In this document: in pieces, positions 19,988 through 32,062 of the stretch
Position numbering within the stretch: position 1 is the first letter of the stretch
How the letters are laid out: each line of letters begins with the position of its first letter
NCBI RefSeq assembly: GCF_905171765.1
Contig: NC_053395.1
Span: 188,173,577 to 188,237,576, forward strand
Source of the DNA: Bufo bufo
Lineage: Eukaryota > Chordata > Amphibia > Anura > Bufonidae
DNA: 64,000 nucleotides
Reading direction: 5' to 3'
Program-made: the position numbers and the translations under genes
Notes under the pieces: generated by a model
Databases searched by the model: none
The model's input: the letters and a program-made list of their open reading frames with translations, nothing else
Told to the model about the DNA's origin: nothing

Positions 19988-21495
19988 TCTCAGGAAGCCC
20001 TCCGCCTCTCCGCCTACACCACGCGGATCCCCACCAGCACCAGGCCACCATGATTCATCGCCAGGCGGTTCCCCGTCTGCGAGCCCTGCAGCGGAGGTGA
20101 GAGACCATAATGTTCTCTTCCTATATGACTTTCCTACCATGGACCAACCTACATCCAGTAACCTTATCAAGGAAATGCTGGTCCTCTTTAGCCACTGTAT
20201 GCACTGGGAGCTCACAGCATTGATAACTCCCCTGCAGTCTTCCATTACTGAAGACGACAAACGGCTGTCACATGTTGAGACAAAAATGGGGGACTTTGCT
20301 GAGTCCCATAACCAGCGCATAGATGCCCATAATGACCTGGCCTCAGAAATAGAGCACCTGAAATCCAAAGTGGTGGACCTGGAGGATCTGTCCCGCTGAA
20401 ATAATGTAAAGTTCAGGAGAATCACGAAGGACATCCACCCCAAAGATTCAAGGCCTCATGAAACTCCTCATTCCTGATATCTCAGAACATTACCTTATTA
20501 TAGATAGAGTCCATAGAGTGGCGCGCCCCAAACACCTCTCAGAATCTACAGAGTAGCAGCAGTGCTGAACTTTCTACATTTATAGACAATTTGTCTTACC
20601 GTGGACTAATGAACAGCAAGGCTTTTGGAGATACTTTTATAACCCTTTCCAGCTTTATGCAAGTCAACAATTCTTAATCGTAGGTCTTCTGAGAGCTCTT
20701 TTCTGCGAGGCATCATTCACTTCAGGCATTGCTTCTTGTGAAAAGCAAACCCAGAACTGGTGAGTGTTTTTTATATGGCAGGGCAGCTGTAACCAACACC
20801 TCCAATCTCATCTCATTGATTGGACTCCAGTTGGCTGACACCTCACTCCAATTAGCTCTTGGAGAGGTCATTAGTCTAGGGGTTCACATACTTTTTTCAC
20901 CTGCACTGTGAATGTTTACATGGTGTGTTCAATAAAAACATGGTAACATTTAATTATTTGTGTGTTATTAGTTTAAGCAGACTGTGATTGTCTATTGTTG
21001 TGACTTACATGAAGATCAGATCACATGTTATGACCAATTTGTGCAGAAATCCATATCATTCCAAAGGGTTCACATACTTTTTCAGCGACAAAGCTAAAGG
21101 GTGCACTTTTTCCATTTTAAGGAATTACTGATGATGACAGCTAGAAAGAGAGGCGCCCTTCCTGCCCCTATGATGGGGTTAAAATGTTTTCTGAGCTCTC
21201 AGCTTCAACCCTGCAACAGCGCCGTTCAATGACCCCCCTTTACCACCGCATTGAGGGATCATAACATACCCTACTGCTGGGGGTTTCCGATGAAAGTACT
21301 CATTCATCATCATCATCATTCATCATTCATCATCAAGGTATTTTACATGCTATTTGCTCCTTAGAAGCTGGAAAGCGCCTTCTCCAATCCTGGAACATCT
21401 CTATGCCGGACCCCTGCGCGACCACCAACTCTCCGCCTCAACATGTCTTTTCCGAGTGGCAGGTGGTGATATCGAAGCGTAAATCCAACCGTTGA
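19988..21495 (+). pseudogene. LINE ORF1 (coiled-coil RNA-binding protein), broken
   Basis: A Pro/Ser-rich start (KPSASPPTPRGSPPAPGHHD) leads into a coiled coil (EDDKRLSHVETKMGDF...LASEIEHLKSKVVDLEDLSR). After a stop, the RNA-binding region begins NNVKFRRI. The C-terminus is readable at 21346-21495 (LEAGKRLLQSWNISMPD...WQVVISKRKSNR, stop 21493-21495). This fits L1/Tx1 ORF1 proteins, which coat their own RNA. A Tc1 fragment (20551-21084) replaces part of the middle, and several stops and shifts break the frame. Confidence 0.7.
20551..21084 (-). mobile_element. Tc1 half-element in LINE ORF1
   Basis: Non-coding 5' half of the same DD34E Tc1 family as 59156-60228. It ends in CAAAGGGTTCACATACTTTTT, which matches the inverse of the terminus at 59165. 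It lacks the transposase. The outermost bases do not match the standard terminus. Confidence 0.7.
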
Positions 21496-22516
21496 GGATT
21501 TGTGCTCCAGTTATGCTAATTTCAGAAATACGGGCGCAATGCTGCCTACCCTAGGTCCTAAACCGCTCATTATGCCCGTTCTGAGTAGCCTGCCAGCCAG
21601 ACAGGCTATTTTCTCTTTGTTTGACTTTTTGTTTCTCTATTGTTGTTATCTCTGTATAGGTTATGTCGGTTTCCTCAGGGAAACAAGGTGGATCTGCTAC
21701 TGGGGTCGTTCAATTGGCCATGGGTCTGTGGGAATAGTTCCCCCCCCCCCCCCCCCTCCTGTCATTTAAGGTATGATGTTCTAAACCTTCCTTATCCCTT
21801 ACAATGGTTCTTACAATAGCTCCCTTGAATGTTAAGGGACTAAATAGTCCCTTTAAGAGATCGATGATGTGGAAGGAAGTTAAAGCGTTAAAATGCGATA
21901 TCTTTTGTGCCACTGAAACGCATCTCTTGAAGGCGGATAGCCATAGAGTTAGCCACCCCCAGTTCCCTCTTATCCTTCAATCTCACTACTCAAAGAAGCA
22001 GAGAGGAGTGTTGGTGGCTGTAAAAAACAGTGGCCTTTTCTTTGAAGACCTCGGTTGTGGACCCCGGTGGCAGATTCATCATCATCATCATTGTAGGCTC
22101 AGCGAACAATGTCGACTACACTATGGTCTTTATTTATGCCCCTCAAAGACACCAGGTGTCCTTTTTATGCAAACTGGCGCCTAAAGTAAACAAAGTGAAG
22201 ACTGGCCATGTTATTCGGGGAGGTGATTTCAACTCTATCTTGGACCCTTCCACTGATACCACTGAACCCTCAAGGGAGTGCCACCCAGCCCTCTCTTCCC
22301 TAATTCTGCAGGAAGACCTGCATGATATGTGGAGGCTCCAACATAGTGGTTAAAGGGACTTTTCTGCAGCCCGCAAAACCTACTCTAGGATTGATCTGTT
22401 CTTAGTCAGCAGATCAGTGATAGGTAACACCCTATCATCTTCCATAGGGATTATCACCTGGTCCGACCATGCCCCAATCACTTTGAACCTGCCGAGGCAC
22501 ATGTATGCTGGCCATA

Positions 22517-24079
22517 CACTGCGTGCAGAATTATTAGGCAAATGAGTATTTTGACCACATCATCCTCTTTATGCATGTTGTCTTACTCCAAGCTGTAAAG
22601 GCTCGAAAGCCTACTACCAATTAAGCATATTAGGTGATGTGCATCTCTGTAATGAGAAGGGGTGTGGTCTAATGACATCAACACCCTATATCAGGTGTGC
22701 ATAATTATTAGGCAACTTCCTTTCCTTTGGCAAAATGGGTCAAAAGAAGGACTTGACAGGCTCAGAAAAGTCAAAAATAGTGAGATATCTTGCAGAGGGA
22801 TGCAGCACTCTTAAAATTGCAAAGCTTCTGAAGCGTGATCATCGAACAATCAAGCGTTTCATTCAAAATAGTCAACAGGGTCGCAAGAAGCGTGTGGAAA
22901 AACCAAGGCGCAAAATAACTGCCCATGAACTGAGAAAAGTCAAGCGTGCAGCTGCCAAGATGCCACTTGCCACCAGTTTGGCCATATTTCAGAGCTGCAA
23001 CATCACTGGAGTGCCCAAAAGCACAAGGTGTGCAATACTCAGAGACATGGCCAAGGTAAGAAAGGCTGAAAGACGACCACCACTGAACAAGACACACAAG
23101 CTGAAACGTCAAGACTGGGCCAAGAAATATCTCAAGACTGATTTTTCTAAGGTTTTATGGACTGATGAAATGAGAGTGAGTCTTGATGGGCCAGATGGAT
23201 GGGCCCGTGGCTGGATTGGTAAAGGGCAGAGAGCTCCAGTCCGACTCAGACGCCAGCAAGGTGGAGGTGGAGTACTGGTTTGGGCTGGTATCATCAAAGA
23301 TGAGCTTGTGGGGCCTTTTCGGGTTGAGGATGGAGTCAAGCTCAACTCCCAGTCCTACTGCCAGTTTCTGGAAGACACCTTCTTCAAGCAGTGTTACAGG
23401 AAGAAATCTGCATCCTTCAAGAAAAACATGATTTTCATGCAGGACAATGCTCTATCACACGCGTCCAAGTACTCCACAGCGTGGCTGGCAAGAAAGGGTA
23501 TAAAAGAAGAAAATCTAATGACATGGCCTCCTTGTTCACCTGATCTGAACCCCATTGAGAACCTGTGGTCCATCATCAAATGTGAGATTTACAAGGAGGG
23601 AAAACAGTACACCTCTCTGAATAGTGTCTGGGAGGCTGTGGTTGCTGCTGCACGCAATGTTGATGGTGAACAGATCAAAACACTGACAGAATCCATGGAT
23701 GGCAGGCTTTTGAGTGTCCTTGCAAAGAAAGGTGGCTATATTGGTCACTGATTTGTTTTTGTTTTGTTTTTGAATGTCAGAAATGTATATTTGTGAATGT
23801 TGAGATGTTATATTTGTTTCACTGGTAAAAATAAATAATTGAAATGGGTATATATTTGTTTTTTGTTAAGTTGCCTAATAATTATGCACAGTAATAGTCA
23901 CCTGCACACACAGATATCCCCCTAAAATAGCTAAAACTAAAAACAAACTAAAAACTACTTCCAAAAATATTCAGCTTCGATATTAATGAGTTTTTTGGGT
24001 TCATTGAGAACATGGTTGTTGTTCAATAATAAAATTAATCCTCAAAAATACAACTTGCCTAATAATTCTGCACTCCCTG
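22517..24079 (+). mobile_element. Complete DD37E Tc1-like transposon
   Basis: A 1563-bp element sits between TA dinucleotides (22515-22516 and 24080-24081). The terminal repeats begin CACTGCGTGCAGAATTATTA and, inverted, CAGGGAGTGCAGAATTATTA, differing only near the tips. It contains one intact transposase gene. It splits LINE ORF2 cleanly, since the endonuclease ends just before it and the linker resumes just after, so it is younger than the LINE. Confidence 0.93.
22735..23751 (+). CDS. Tc1/mariner-superfamily transposase, DD37E, intact
   Basis: This is an uninterrupted 338-residue protein, full length for the family. It should bind its terminal repeats and move the element by cut-and-paste at TA sites. 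N-terminal helix-turn-helix pair: about residues 10-45 (STLKIAKLLKRDHRTIKRF) and 60-105 (GVPKSTRCAILRDM), with a basic KKRVEKPRRK linker between. Catalytic residues are D144 (LWTDEM), D237 (FMQDNALSH) and E275 ([11 protein letters not shown]). The 37-residue gap between D237 and E275 defines DD37E, a spacing known for the TRT group of vertebrate Tc1-like transposons. The ATG follows shortly after the left terminal region, and no other start is plausible. No stop, frameshift or missing key residue was seen, so the copy may be recently active. TRT membership is from memory of the signature, not a search. Confidence 0.93.
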   Translation: MGQKKDLTGSEKSKIVRYLAEGCSTLKIAKLLKRDHRTIKRFIQNSQQGRKKRVEKPRRKITAHELRKVKRAAAKMPLATSLAIFQSCNITGVPKSTRCAILRDMAKVRKAERRPPLNKTHKLKRQDWAKKYLKTDFSKVLWTDEMRVSLDGPDGWARGWIGKGQRAPVRLRRQQGGGGVLVWAGIIKDELVGPFRVEDGVKLNSQSYCQFLEDTFFKQCYRKKSASFKKNMIFMQDNALSHASKYSTAWLARKGIKEENLMTWPPCSPDLNPIENLWSIIKCEIYKEGKQYTSLNSVWEAVVAAARNVDGEQIKTLTESMDGRLLSVLAKKGGYIGH

Positions 24080-27000
24080 TACACACCTTGGCGCAATAAC
24101 ACATTCTTGATAGATCCCCCTAAGTATTCCTCAGAATTGTCCTCCGCCCTGACAGAATACTTCCAGATGAATGAGGGGTCTGTTTCTGACCCCTTTTCGC
24201 TCTGGTGTGCCCACAAAGCCTTTATGAGAGACATATTTATTAAACTGGGGTGCAGAAGCAAAAAAGAGAGAAATAAGAGAATAGATGATATATTGAAGGA
24301 AATAAGAGCTCTGGAATCCCTAAATAAAAACTCCATTTCTCAGACACATTTAGAAAGATTGAAAACCCTCAGACTTCAACTTAGGGAATGTTTACTGCAA
24401 AACATGAACTCCGCTTGAAAGCTGTTAAAGCAAACTTCTACTCCCAGGGCAATAAAGCGGGGCGGGTATTAGCACAACGCTTGAAACACCATGCAGCAAA
24501 GGCGAAAATTCCACATCTTACTGACCCACACTCTGGCTCCAAAATGATGTCCCAACAAGATATAGCCAATTCTTTTGGTGAATTATATGCTTCATTATAC
24601 AATTTGGCACCCCAAAATATAGTAACCCCCCCCCCCCCCCCTTCCTCACAAGAAGCCATCTCCAACTTTCTAAACACCTTAGGTCTAGCCAGTATCTCTG
24701 AATCCCAATTGCAAGATATCGATTCCCCTTTTACAGTACGGGAAATTGAATCCATCATTAAATCACACATTTAGAAAGATTGAAAACCCTCAGCCCCCCT
24801 GAAATCACACATTTAGAAACATTGAAAACCCTCAGACCCCCTGAAAACCCTCATAAGTCCCCTGGCCCAGATGGCCTGTCTAACATTTATTATAAGGCTT
24901 TCCTTCCTCAACTTTTGTCTCACCTAATCCGGACTTTTTAGTCCGCGATGACTACTGGAGATCTCCCACGGGAGATGTTAGAAGCAACTATTGGTACAAT
25001 TCCCAAACCAGATAAGCCCACAGATGACTCTAAAATTTACCGTCCGATATCCCTTTTAAACACCAACATTAAAATATTCGCCAAAGCCTTAGCAAACAGA
25101 CTAGCCCCATTGATCCCCCTATTAGTTAACAAAGACCAGGTAGGTTTTGTCAAGGGTTGATAAATACAGGAAAACTCTAGAAGGGTCCTTAACATACTAT
25201 ACCACCTCCAAAAACGAGAGATCCAGCTGTGTTCGTTACATTAGATGCGGAGAAGGCGTTTGACCGCAATAATTGGTCATTCGCCTTCTCCGTCCTTTCC
25301 CGAATGGGTTTCTCAGGTCCAATCCTATCTTCAACCAAAGCCCTATACTCCAGCCTGTCCGCAAGAGTATGGGTTAATGGAGCATAATCAGAACCGTTCC
25401 TGATAACAAATGGAACCAGACAGGGCTGCCCTTATTCACCCCTAATGTTCATTTTATTGATAGAACACCTTGCCCAGGCCATTAGACTAAATGATAGAAT
25501 ACAAGGTGTTAATATTGGTGATCGTACACATTCCATAAGTCTTTATGCTGATGATGTGATTCTTACACTCACTGACCCAGAGAACTCCTTATGTACCGCT
25601 TTAGACACCATGTCAGACTTCAGTCAATTGTCTTATTACATTATTACAAGCTAAACACTACAAAATCCCAGGCTTTGCCTATCAACCTAGTTGAGATCCT
25701 AACTGATAAGCTTGCCTTAGACTGGCAACCCTTGCAAGTTAAATACTTAGGTCACTCTCCTGTATAAGGCAAATTACCTACCCCACCTGGCATCTTTGGA
25801 AAAGGAGCGTGACAATTTAGCCAAATTCGAGATATCGTGGTTAGGCTGTTTGGCCTCCTTCCAAATGTTCACCCTCCCCAAGCTCCTTTATTTAATCAGA
25901 ATACTCCCCATCATTCCTCCCAAATCCTTTTTCGACAATTGTACCAAGCTGTTGAACTCATTTTTATGGAGGAAAGGGAAGCCACGGATAATGACTAAAT
26001 TGCTCCAGATTAGAAGACATGTGGGGGGCTTGGTCTTCCAAATATATATGACTATTATCTATTATCTGGCGACTCAAGTCGCCCAATTGGAAAGCTGGTG
26101 TAGACGAGATCTCACCAAGCATTGGGTGCACATAGACTGCACTGCGGTGATTTCCAACAACCCTTTTGTTGGCCTCTTTAGCTCCTTCGTTTAGATGCCC
26201 TGATTTGCCTTATTTTTTTAACAACTGCCATTACCAACTGGTCTCATTTCCATGGGTTATGTTCACATACAATTTATCCAATAGCGGATATTGCTCCTTT
26301 GACCACTCTGGATTACCTCAGCCCTGACCTCTGTGTGGGAAAATGGAAAGAATATGGAGTAGACTTAGTACACAAATTGCTTCAAGGGAAGGAACTACAC
26401 TCCTTTGAATACCTCCATGATGCCTTCCACATCCCAAACTCAGACTTTTATAAATATCTTCAGGTCAGGCATCTTCTTTCCACCTTGCCCCTACAGATCA
26501 GAGCTAATAAACAGTTATTTGAACTGTGGTCCAAACCTACTGTCTCTCCAACTCCCCTTCGCCCAGTGTACATCATGCTAAACAACAAAAACACATTTGT
26601 CAAATCTACTCCCTTCCTCACATGGGAAAGAGAACTAAGCACCACATTCTCAACAACTCAGTGGCAAAGTGCTCTACGATTTATGTCAAAGAATATAACA
26701 TGTGTGACCCACTATGAATCTTTTGTGAAAACGACATTGAGATGGTATTATACCCCAGAGAGGCTAAGTTTCATGTTTCCTGGTGTCACGCATTTATGTT
26801 GGAGAGCTTGTGGCCAAAGGGGTATGCTCTTCCACATTACGTGAGATTGCCTGCTTCTCAGATCACTGTGGACGGAGATGTTCTCTCTAGCCTCAGAATT
26901 ATTAGGTAGTACCCTGCTGCCCTCTCCCGCATTAGCCCTCCTGTTTATTGGTATAGATGGTATACCCTTCAGAGGTCGGTTGATTATCGGTCATGTTTTC

Positions 27001-27369
27001 CTTTCCACCAAAATGGCTATCACTTCTAACTGGAAGAGTGCTACCGTTCCCTTACTTGCTGATGTTATAGTCAAAGTGAATTTAACATTCCTCTACGAAC
27101 GAACAATGGCCCTAGCTAAACACTCCTACCCCAAATTTGAGAGGATGTGGCACACATGGAAGGCCTCTAAGTATACAGTATGGCTTCTTCGGCCTGATCC
27201 TTGGCTCTGTGTATACTTGCTGAGGAACAATTATGTTGTTGTCTCCTTATGTATGTTATTGTTTCTCTTGTTTTGCTTTTATTATATGTGATTATCTATA
27301 CTTTTATGACATCTACCGTATGTCTGTACTTGATGTCTGAAAACTAATAAAAACATATTGATTTTAAAA

Positions 27370-28199
27370 GTTTGGTGACACATTCCCTGAGCAGTCTGGA
27401 CCCATCATGTGTGTCATGAAACTAGAAATAACTTAGGTTTATGATAAAATGAAAAAGACAAACCTGTGACTGCATTCAGATTCTCTTCTACTAATTAAAT
27501 TACTACACAGGAAACTGCTCATCAAGAAAATTACAAGAATATTGCTGCCAAATGTTGATCCCACACAGAAAAGTAATATGAAATTCTGAGACGTGCGATT
27601 TTTAATTTATCATAACCAAACCGTAGGAAGTTTAGTATTGACAAATGCATAACTAATGCTAATAAATGAGCCAATTATCCCAAATGGCCGAAGGCTCGCC
27701 ACTCCGCGCCCTGATGTTTTAATTTAAATGAATGGAATACTGATTATTAATGTCGATTGGCCTTGTCATTTCGCAGGAATAAACAATGGTTTCATCTCCG
27801 AACATTATTAGTAGAAATTACATTGCAAAACGTTGTCGCAGCCATGCGATCTCTGCAGAGCCGAGAGAATTTACGGCCCCCTTTGAATTGTTTATCCTTA
27901 ATACTTCTCTCTCGTTCTATGCTTCATTACCTCATGATCTATTGCAAAGGAAACACATTTAAAAATTGCTTGCATAGATGATTAAATTACAAAAAATGCA
28001 GATTGCGTAATCTTGGGTCAGGAAATGCACAGTGAACAATTTACCAAGAAGAGATAAATAAGCGCACAGTTTTCAAATTTTATTGTAAGGAAAAGAAAAT
28101 TCCTATTGTAGGCGACGATGTGTGCTGGCCGAAACAGACATAATACTGCGGATATAGAGGGCTGGCAGCAGGACAATTCAGATGGTACTTTAGCCCAAG
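27370..28199. other. Single-copy-looking stretch, candidate conserved non-coding element
   Basis: No inverted ends, tandem units or transposon motifs were seen. The core (about 27580-28060) is dense in TAAT/ATTA homeodomain-type cores (CTAATGCTAATAAATGAG, TGATTATTAATGTCGATTGG, GATGATTAAATTAC). It mixes AT-rich and GC-bearing words in the manner of vertebrate developmental enhancers. No coding frame is convincing. Function is inference only. Confidence 0.35.
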
Positions 28200-28203
28200 T
28201 TAA

Positions 28204-29175
28204 AGGGCATCTCTGGGAATGATTTAAAATGTCTGTCCTAAAACATGAGCACTGGGACTGGTTGCCTCCAGCTGCAGAGCTGTCTGGGGTGAGACCTCAC
28301 TCAGGGCCGGGACAAGGTTGTTCAGCCCCCCACCAATCAAAAATTTTAAGTGAGAATACCTCCTAATAAAGAAATTAAAACACATTTAAAAGAAGCAGTC
28401 AGGGGCAGATCTAGTGACTTAGGCTGAGTTCACACTTGTTATTTGGTCAGTTATTGTGAGCCAAAACCAGGTGAGGGTCAAAAACACAGAATACGTGCAA
28501 ATGATATCATTACACCTGATCTCTGAGTAGGCTTCACTACTGGTTTTGGCTCACAATAGGGGCCCATGCGCACAAACTTATTTTTTTCCCGTATCCGTTC
28601 CATTTTGTTGGCGGTCCATATGCGGAACCATTCACTTCAATGGGGCTGCAAAAGAAACGGAAATGACTCCATGGACATTCCAAGTCCGTATGTCCGCATG
28701 ACCATTACGCCAAAAAAATAGAACATGTCCTATTCTTGTCCACATTACAGACAAGGATAGGACTGTCCTATTAGGGGCCAGCCCTTCCATTACGCAAAAT
28801 TCGGAATGCACACGGCCCGTATCCGTGTTCTGCAGATGTCATGTTTGCACCTCCTCTTATGGGTAGCTAGGTAGTACCCTAGGCAGGCACCTACCCTCAC
28901 CCACCTGTCGTCCCCCAGCCCTGGTCTCACTACACACTACAGCTCTGGCATTTGCATATACTACACATTGTGAGTGTTCCTGTCAGGCTGCTCAGCTATG
29001 ATGGCAAATCGTAGGCAGGATTGCATCAATACCATTTATTATAGAGCAGTATAGTATAAAGTAAGGCACTGCTCCCTCACTCCCATAGGCAGCTCTTCAA
29101 GTGGAGGCAACCCGTCCTGCTCACATTCTAGGACAGGTAGCTGGGGGCCATTTAAATTATTCCCGGTGAACCCCT
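28204..29175. mobile_element. TTAA-flanked element with nested fold-backs
   Basis: TTAA at 28200-28203 and 29176-29179. The ends AGGGCATCTCTGGGAATGAT and, inverted, AGGGGTTCACCGGGAATAAT match over about 30 bp, including ATTTAAA. Inside are a fold-back with GGCTGAGTTCACAC (28422) and CAAAACCAGGTG.../...CTGGTTTTGGCTC arms, then a GCGGTCCATATGCGG-type MITE fragment (28560-28840). Confidence 0.55.
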
Positions 29176-29179
29176 TTAA

Positions 29180-30896
29180 TGAGTGCAAATCTCTGTACAA
29201 GAGATTTGGTATAGTCTGTTTTGTGTTACGTATTGTTATGTATTTTTGTATGTTATGGCCGTTACTACCAGCAGGGAATGGATGGCTATGGTTGGCAAGG
29301 AACAGGGCTAGCCACCGTGTTGCTCCCCTCTTGGTAGGAGAGGGCTGGTCCTGCTTCCTGCCGGGAGGGCAAGTTCCTGTGCAGACATAGAGGAGAAAGG
29401 AAGCACACTGCAGAGCTCCTGCTCTTGAAAGAGGTTCTCCATAGAGATCAACTAACTCCAAGCCTCAAGTAAACCCTTGAGAAGACAAACAGCAGAGTGA
29501 ACATCTACAACCAGCATTTGAGACACTGCTGTGAGGTGAGGGACTATGGCTAAGACACCCATCACCCAAAACACTATAGGCCAGTACTATACTAGTGCTA
29601 AACTGCAGCCATTCAACCTGCCTCCATATTCCTTACTGGTGCCAGAGAGAAAATTGCACTTGAAATCCATTGCTTTTGAATGTATTTGAAGTTCTTCACA
29701 GTAAAAAAGACTTTTATATGATTAATTCTGGCCTCATTCTTCAACACTACAGTACATTTCCATTGCACCGATCTCTAAGGAGCAACACACTTAAGAGAGT
29801 AGATCGTGACACAACACTTCATAAGGCCCACTACCACTCCCATCCTCTGCATTGGCTCGCTGCACTTAGGTTTTGTTTAGTATTGCAGCGCAGACACATT
29901 CAAGTAAACAGACCCCTTTTCCTAACCCTGGACAACCCCTTTAAGGTTTTTAGTCAATGAAGTGCTTTTTAATTCCAAAGGATTTTCAGCGTAGACTAGT
30001 TTGAATCTGGCTTCCTTTATCTTTCATGGATTCCTAATTCCAACCAAAAGAAACTATAGAACTTTCCGACCGCCTTATCTTAAAACTGTGAAAGATACAT
30101 TCATCACTCCATATACACCAGGGAAAACATAAGCAAAGTAGGTATCAGCAAAAGGGCAAAGGACAGATGCGTAGCTGACTGCACTTGCTTTTATATCAAG
30201 TATACTGAAGTACTCTTACATATCAGTGCTGCCTCAGATTAAAATATTTGCTCCATTGATGACTTCCAGGCTGGAGGTAAAATCTGTTCTATGATGATAA
30301 AATGGTCATTTTTAAAGTCATTACAGCCCCACCGGAGATAAGAAAAAGCCAGATTTGTCACCAGAAGAATAAACAAAAGTACTCCGAACATAAAAATAAT
30401 AAAAAAATAAGCGCGTCTCTTAGCGGAAATTGTTTAGTCTGTTATTTTCAAGGTTCTGAAATTAAACAAAATGACTGCACATAAAGAGGCTTTATAATTA
30501 GGAGGAGGGGGGAGCTGAAGCTGCAGTTTTTCACTCAATGGGAGTCATTTACAAACCTTATACTCCAGTATGGCATTTTGAGCAAAAATTGCGAATTTTC
30601 TGCCCTTCTCTGATGCTCTTATCACTTTTTTAAAAAGTAGGTGGTGCTTACCAGGAAGGGTGGGGCCACCAGCAGCTGAAACATTTACAATAATTTACAC
30701 TGGATAACTGTAGTAAATTATAACTGAAATCTACCCTCCTAGTTATATCAAACTGATTGGTCTTGCCATTGTGACATGCATAAAACAACCCTATATAAAG
30801 ACCGTTCTCATAAGTGGTTAGGGAGGACATCATTATAGATTGGACTCATAGATTGGAGGTAAATGTAATATGGTTTTAAATGTTGAGAATGTTCAT
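29180..30896. other. No gene seen; mostly single-copy-looking DNA
   Basis: A right-end-like CCTGGACAACCCCTTTAA at 29929-29944 marks an orphan TTAA miniature terminus. 30230-30480 has AT-rich, enhancer-like composition but nothing decisive. A 140-codon minus-strand frame at 29039-29461 has no recognisable domain. Confidence 0.4.
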
Positions 30897-30950
30897 AAAA
30901 GCGCTATGGAATATGTTGGCGCTACGTAAATAAGTAATAAATAAGAAAAA
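30897..30950 (+). mobile_element. 3' tail fragment of an L2-like LINE
   Basis: AAAAGCGCTATGGAATATG then TTGGCGCTACGTAAATAAG and TAATAAATAA resembles the 3' end of the LINE at 63571-64000 in reverse (AGCGCTATGGAATGAATGG, TAATAAATAATAAT). Only the last 50 bases are visible. Confidence 0.5.
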
Positions 30951-31644
30951 AGCGTGTATGACTAGTTATCAACTTACTGTGCAATGAAGTGGCTGAATGC
31001 TCTGGACCATTGTTCTGGATGAAGTAATGTAGGAGGAGGGTTTCTAGAAAGACAGGCATAATTATCAGTACCACTGAAAACATCAAAACACAATAAAGGC
31101 AAAGTAAATGTAACAGTAAAGCAACTCAATTTTTAAACACAGGAGTCTATTGGAGATGATGAGGCTGGGGTAAAAACCTGAAGATCAGGGTCAAAATCAG
31201 GATTGAAAATGACCCTGACCACACCAACCTGCTACTTTCACATCTGCATCTCACATATGGTGCATAGGCAGAGAAGCCTTGTTCAGTTTTTCTGAGGCCA
31301 ATGTCTTACTTCATGGGCAATGACCTCTCTAAGCTGGATGACAGAAGATCTCCCCCCTCAGGGAAAGTCTCCTCCCATGCAGACTCTTTGAGGTCCCCCT
31401 TGATGATCTGATTAAGTCGTCCCAACTAGCTCTGCTCAATCATAGAGAGAACTGTGCAGCCAATAACTGCTCAGTCCTCTCTGTCTCCTCCCTGTACTCA
31501 TCTCTATGGTTAAGAAAAAGGAAACTGAGCTATCAGTGTTCAGTCTCCCATTACAGCCTGGACAGTGCTGACGCAAGAGAGTTGCGGGACCCCTGAACCT
31601 CAAGTATATGGCATTAACCTTTGCCCTCCTCTGCAATAGACATC
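30951..31644. other. No gene seen
   Basis: Ordinary-composition DNA without recognised repeat ends or coding potential. Confidence 0.4.
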
Positions 31645-32062
31645 CATTCTTATATTAACCCCTTTACTATCTGAAACTATTAAGGATAATGTAATTGACC
31701 CCTTTATTGCCCTAGACCACCAATTACACAAGCATTAACCACTGCTCTAGACCACCAGGGATTCTTACATTAAGCTTTTCATTGTCATAGACAATGGAAA
31801 TCTTACATCAACTACTTGGCTGCCCTAGACCATGAGGGATACTGAAATCATCCCCTTACTGCTATAGACCACCAGTCATATAGAATTGAACTGCCTAGAT
31901 CACCACTACTTACACTACTATCTTTACTGCCATAGTACAACAGACATGCAGGCATTAACCCCTTTGCTGCCTTAAACCACCAGGAATACAGAAACTAACC
32001 CCTTCACTGAAATAGACCACCAAGGATGTAGAAAATAACCTTTACTGCTCTAGACCTGCGTG
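31645..32062 (+). repeat. Degenerate minisatellite, unit about 45-50 bp
   Basis: The recurring core is ATTAACCCCTTTACTGCC followed by CTAGACCACCAGGGAT. About nine diverged copies can be picked out by eye, and unit lengths vary. It looks old. Confidence 0.7.

Larger units (their letters stand above)
21804..27291 (+). pseudogene. LINE ORF2 (endonuclease and reverse transcriptase), broken
   Basis: The apurinic endonuclease starts APLNVKGLNSPFKRS and continues FCATETHLL, GGDFNSILD and ITWSDHAPITL (to about 22490). After the inserted DD37E element (22517-24079) the linker resumes. Reverse transcriptase blocks are KSPGPDGLSNIYYKAFLPQ, IPKPDKPTDDSKIYRPISLL, DAEKAFDRNNW, TRQGCPYSPLMFILL and the catalytic YADD (LYADDVILTL, about 25537-25567). 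A C-terminal region follows through 26194, 26844 and 27291. Several stops and frameshifts (for example after GFVKG at 25157) mean no active enzyme. The family primes reverse transcription at nicked target DNA. An internal triplication of a 29-bp block lies at 24344, 24765 and 24807. Confidence 0.85.
19835..27368 (+). mobile_element. L1/Tx1-clade LINE, near full length, decayed and interrupted
   Basis: The order is 5' region, ORF1 remnants (19988-21495), ORF2 with endonuclease (21804-22500) and reverse transcriptase (24850-25680), a C-terminal region to 27291, and AATAAAAACATATTG at the 3' end. A DD37E transposon splits ORF2, and Tc1 fragments lie in ORF1. No clear target duplication was seen, and the exact 5' boundary is uncertain. 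Confidence 0.8.

Noticed and set aside
29039..29461. 140-codon minus-strand frame as a possible host gene
   Set aside because: No recognisable domain, overlap with a TTAA element boundary, and composition no different from surrounding non-coding DNA.
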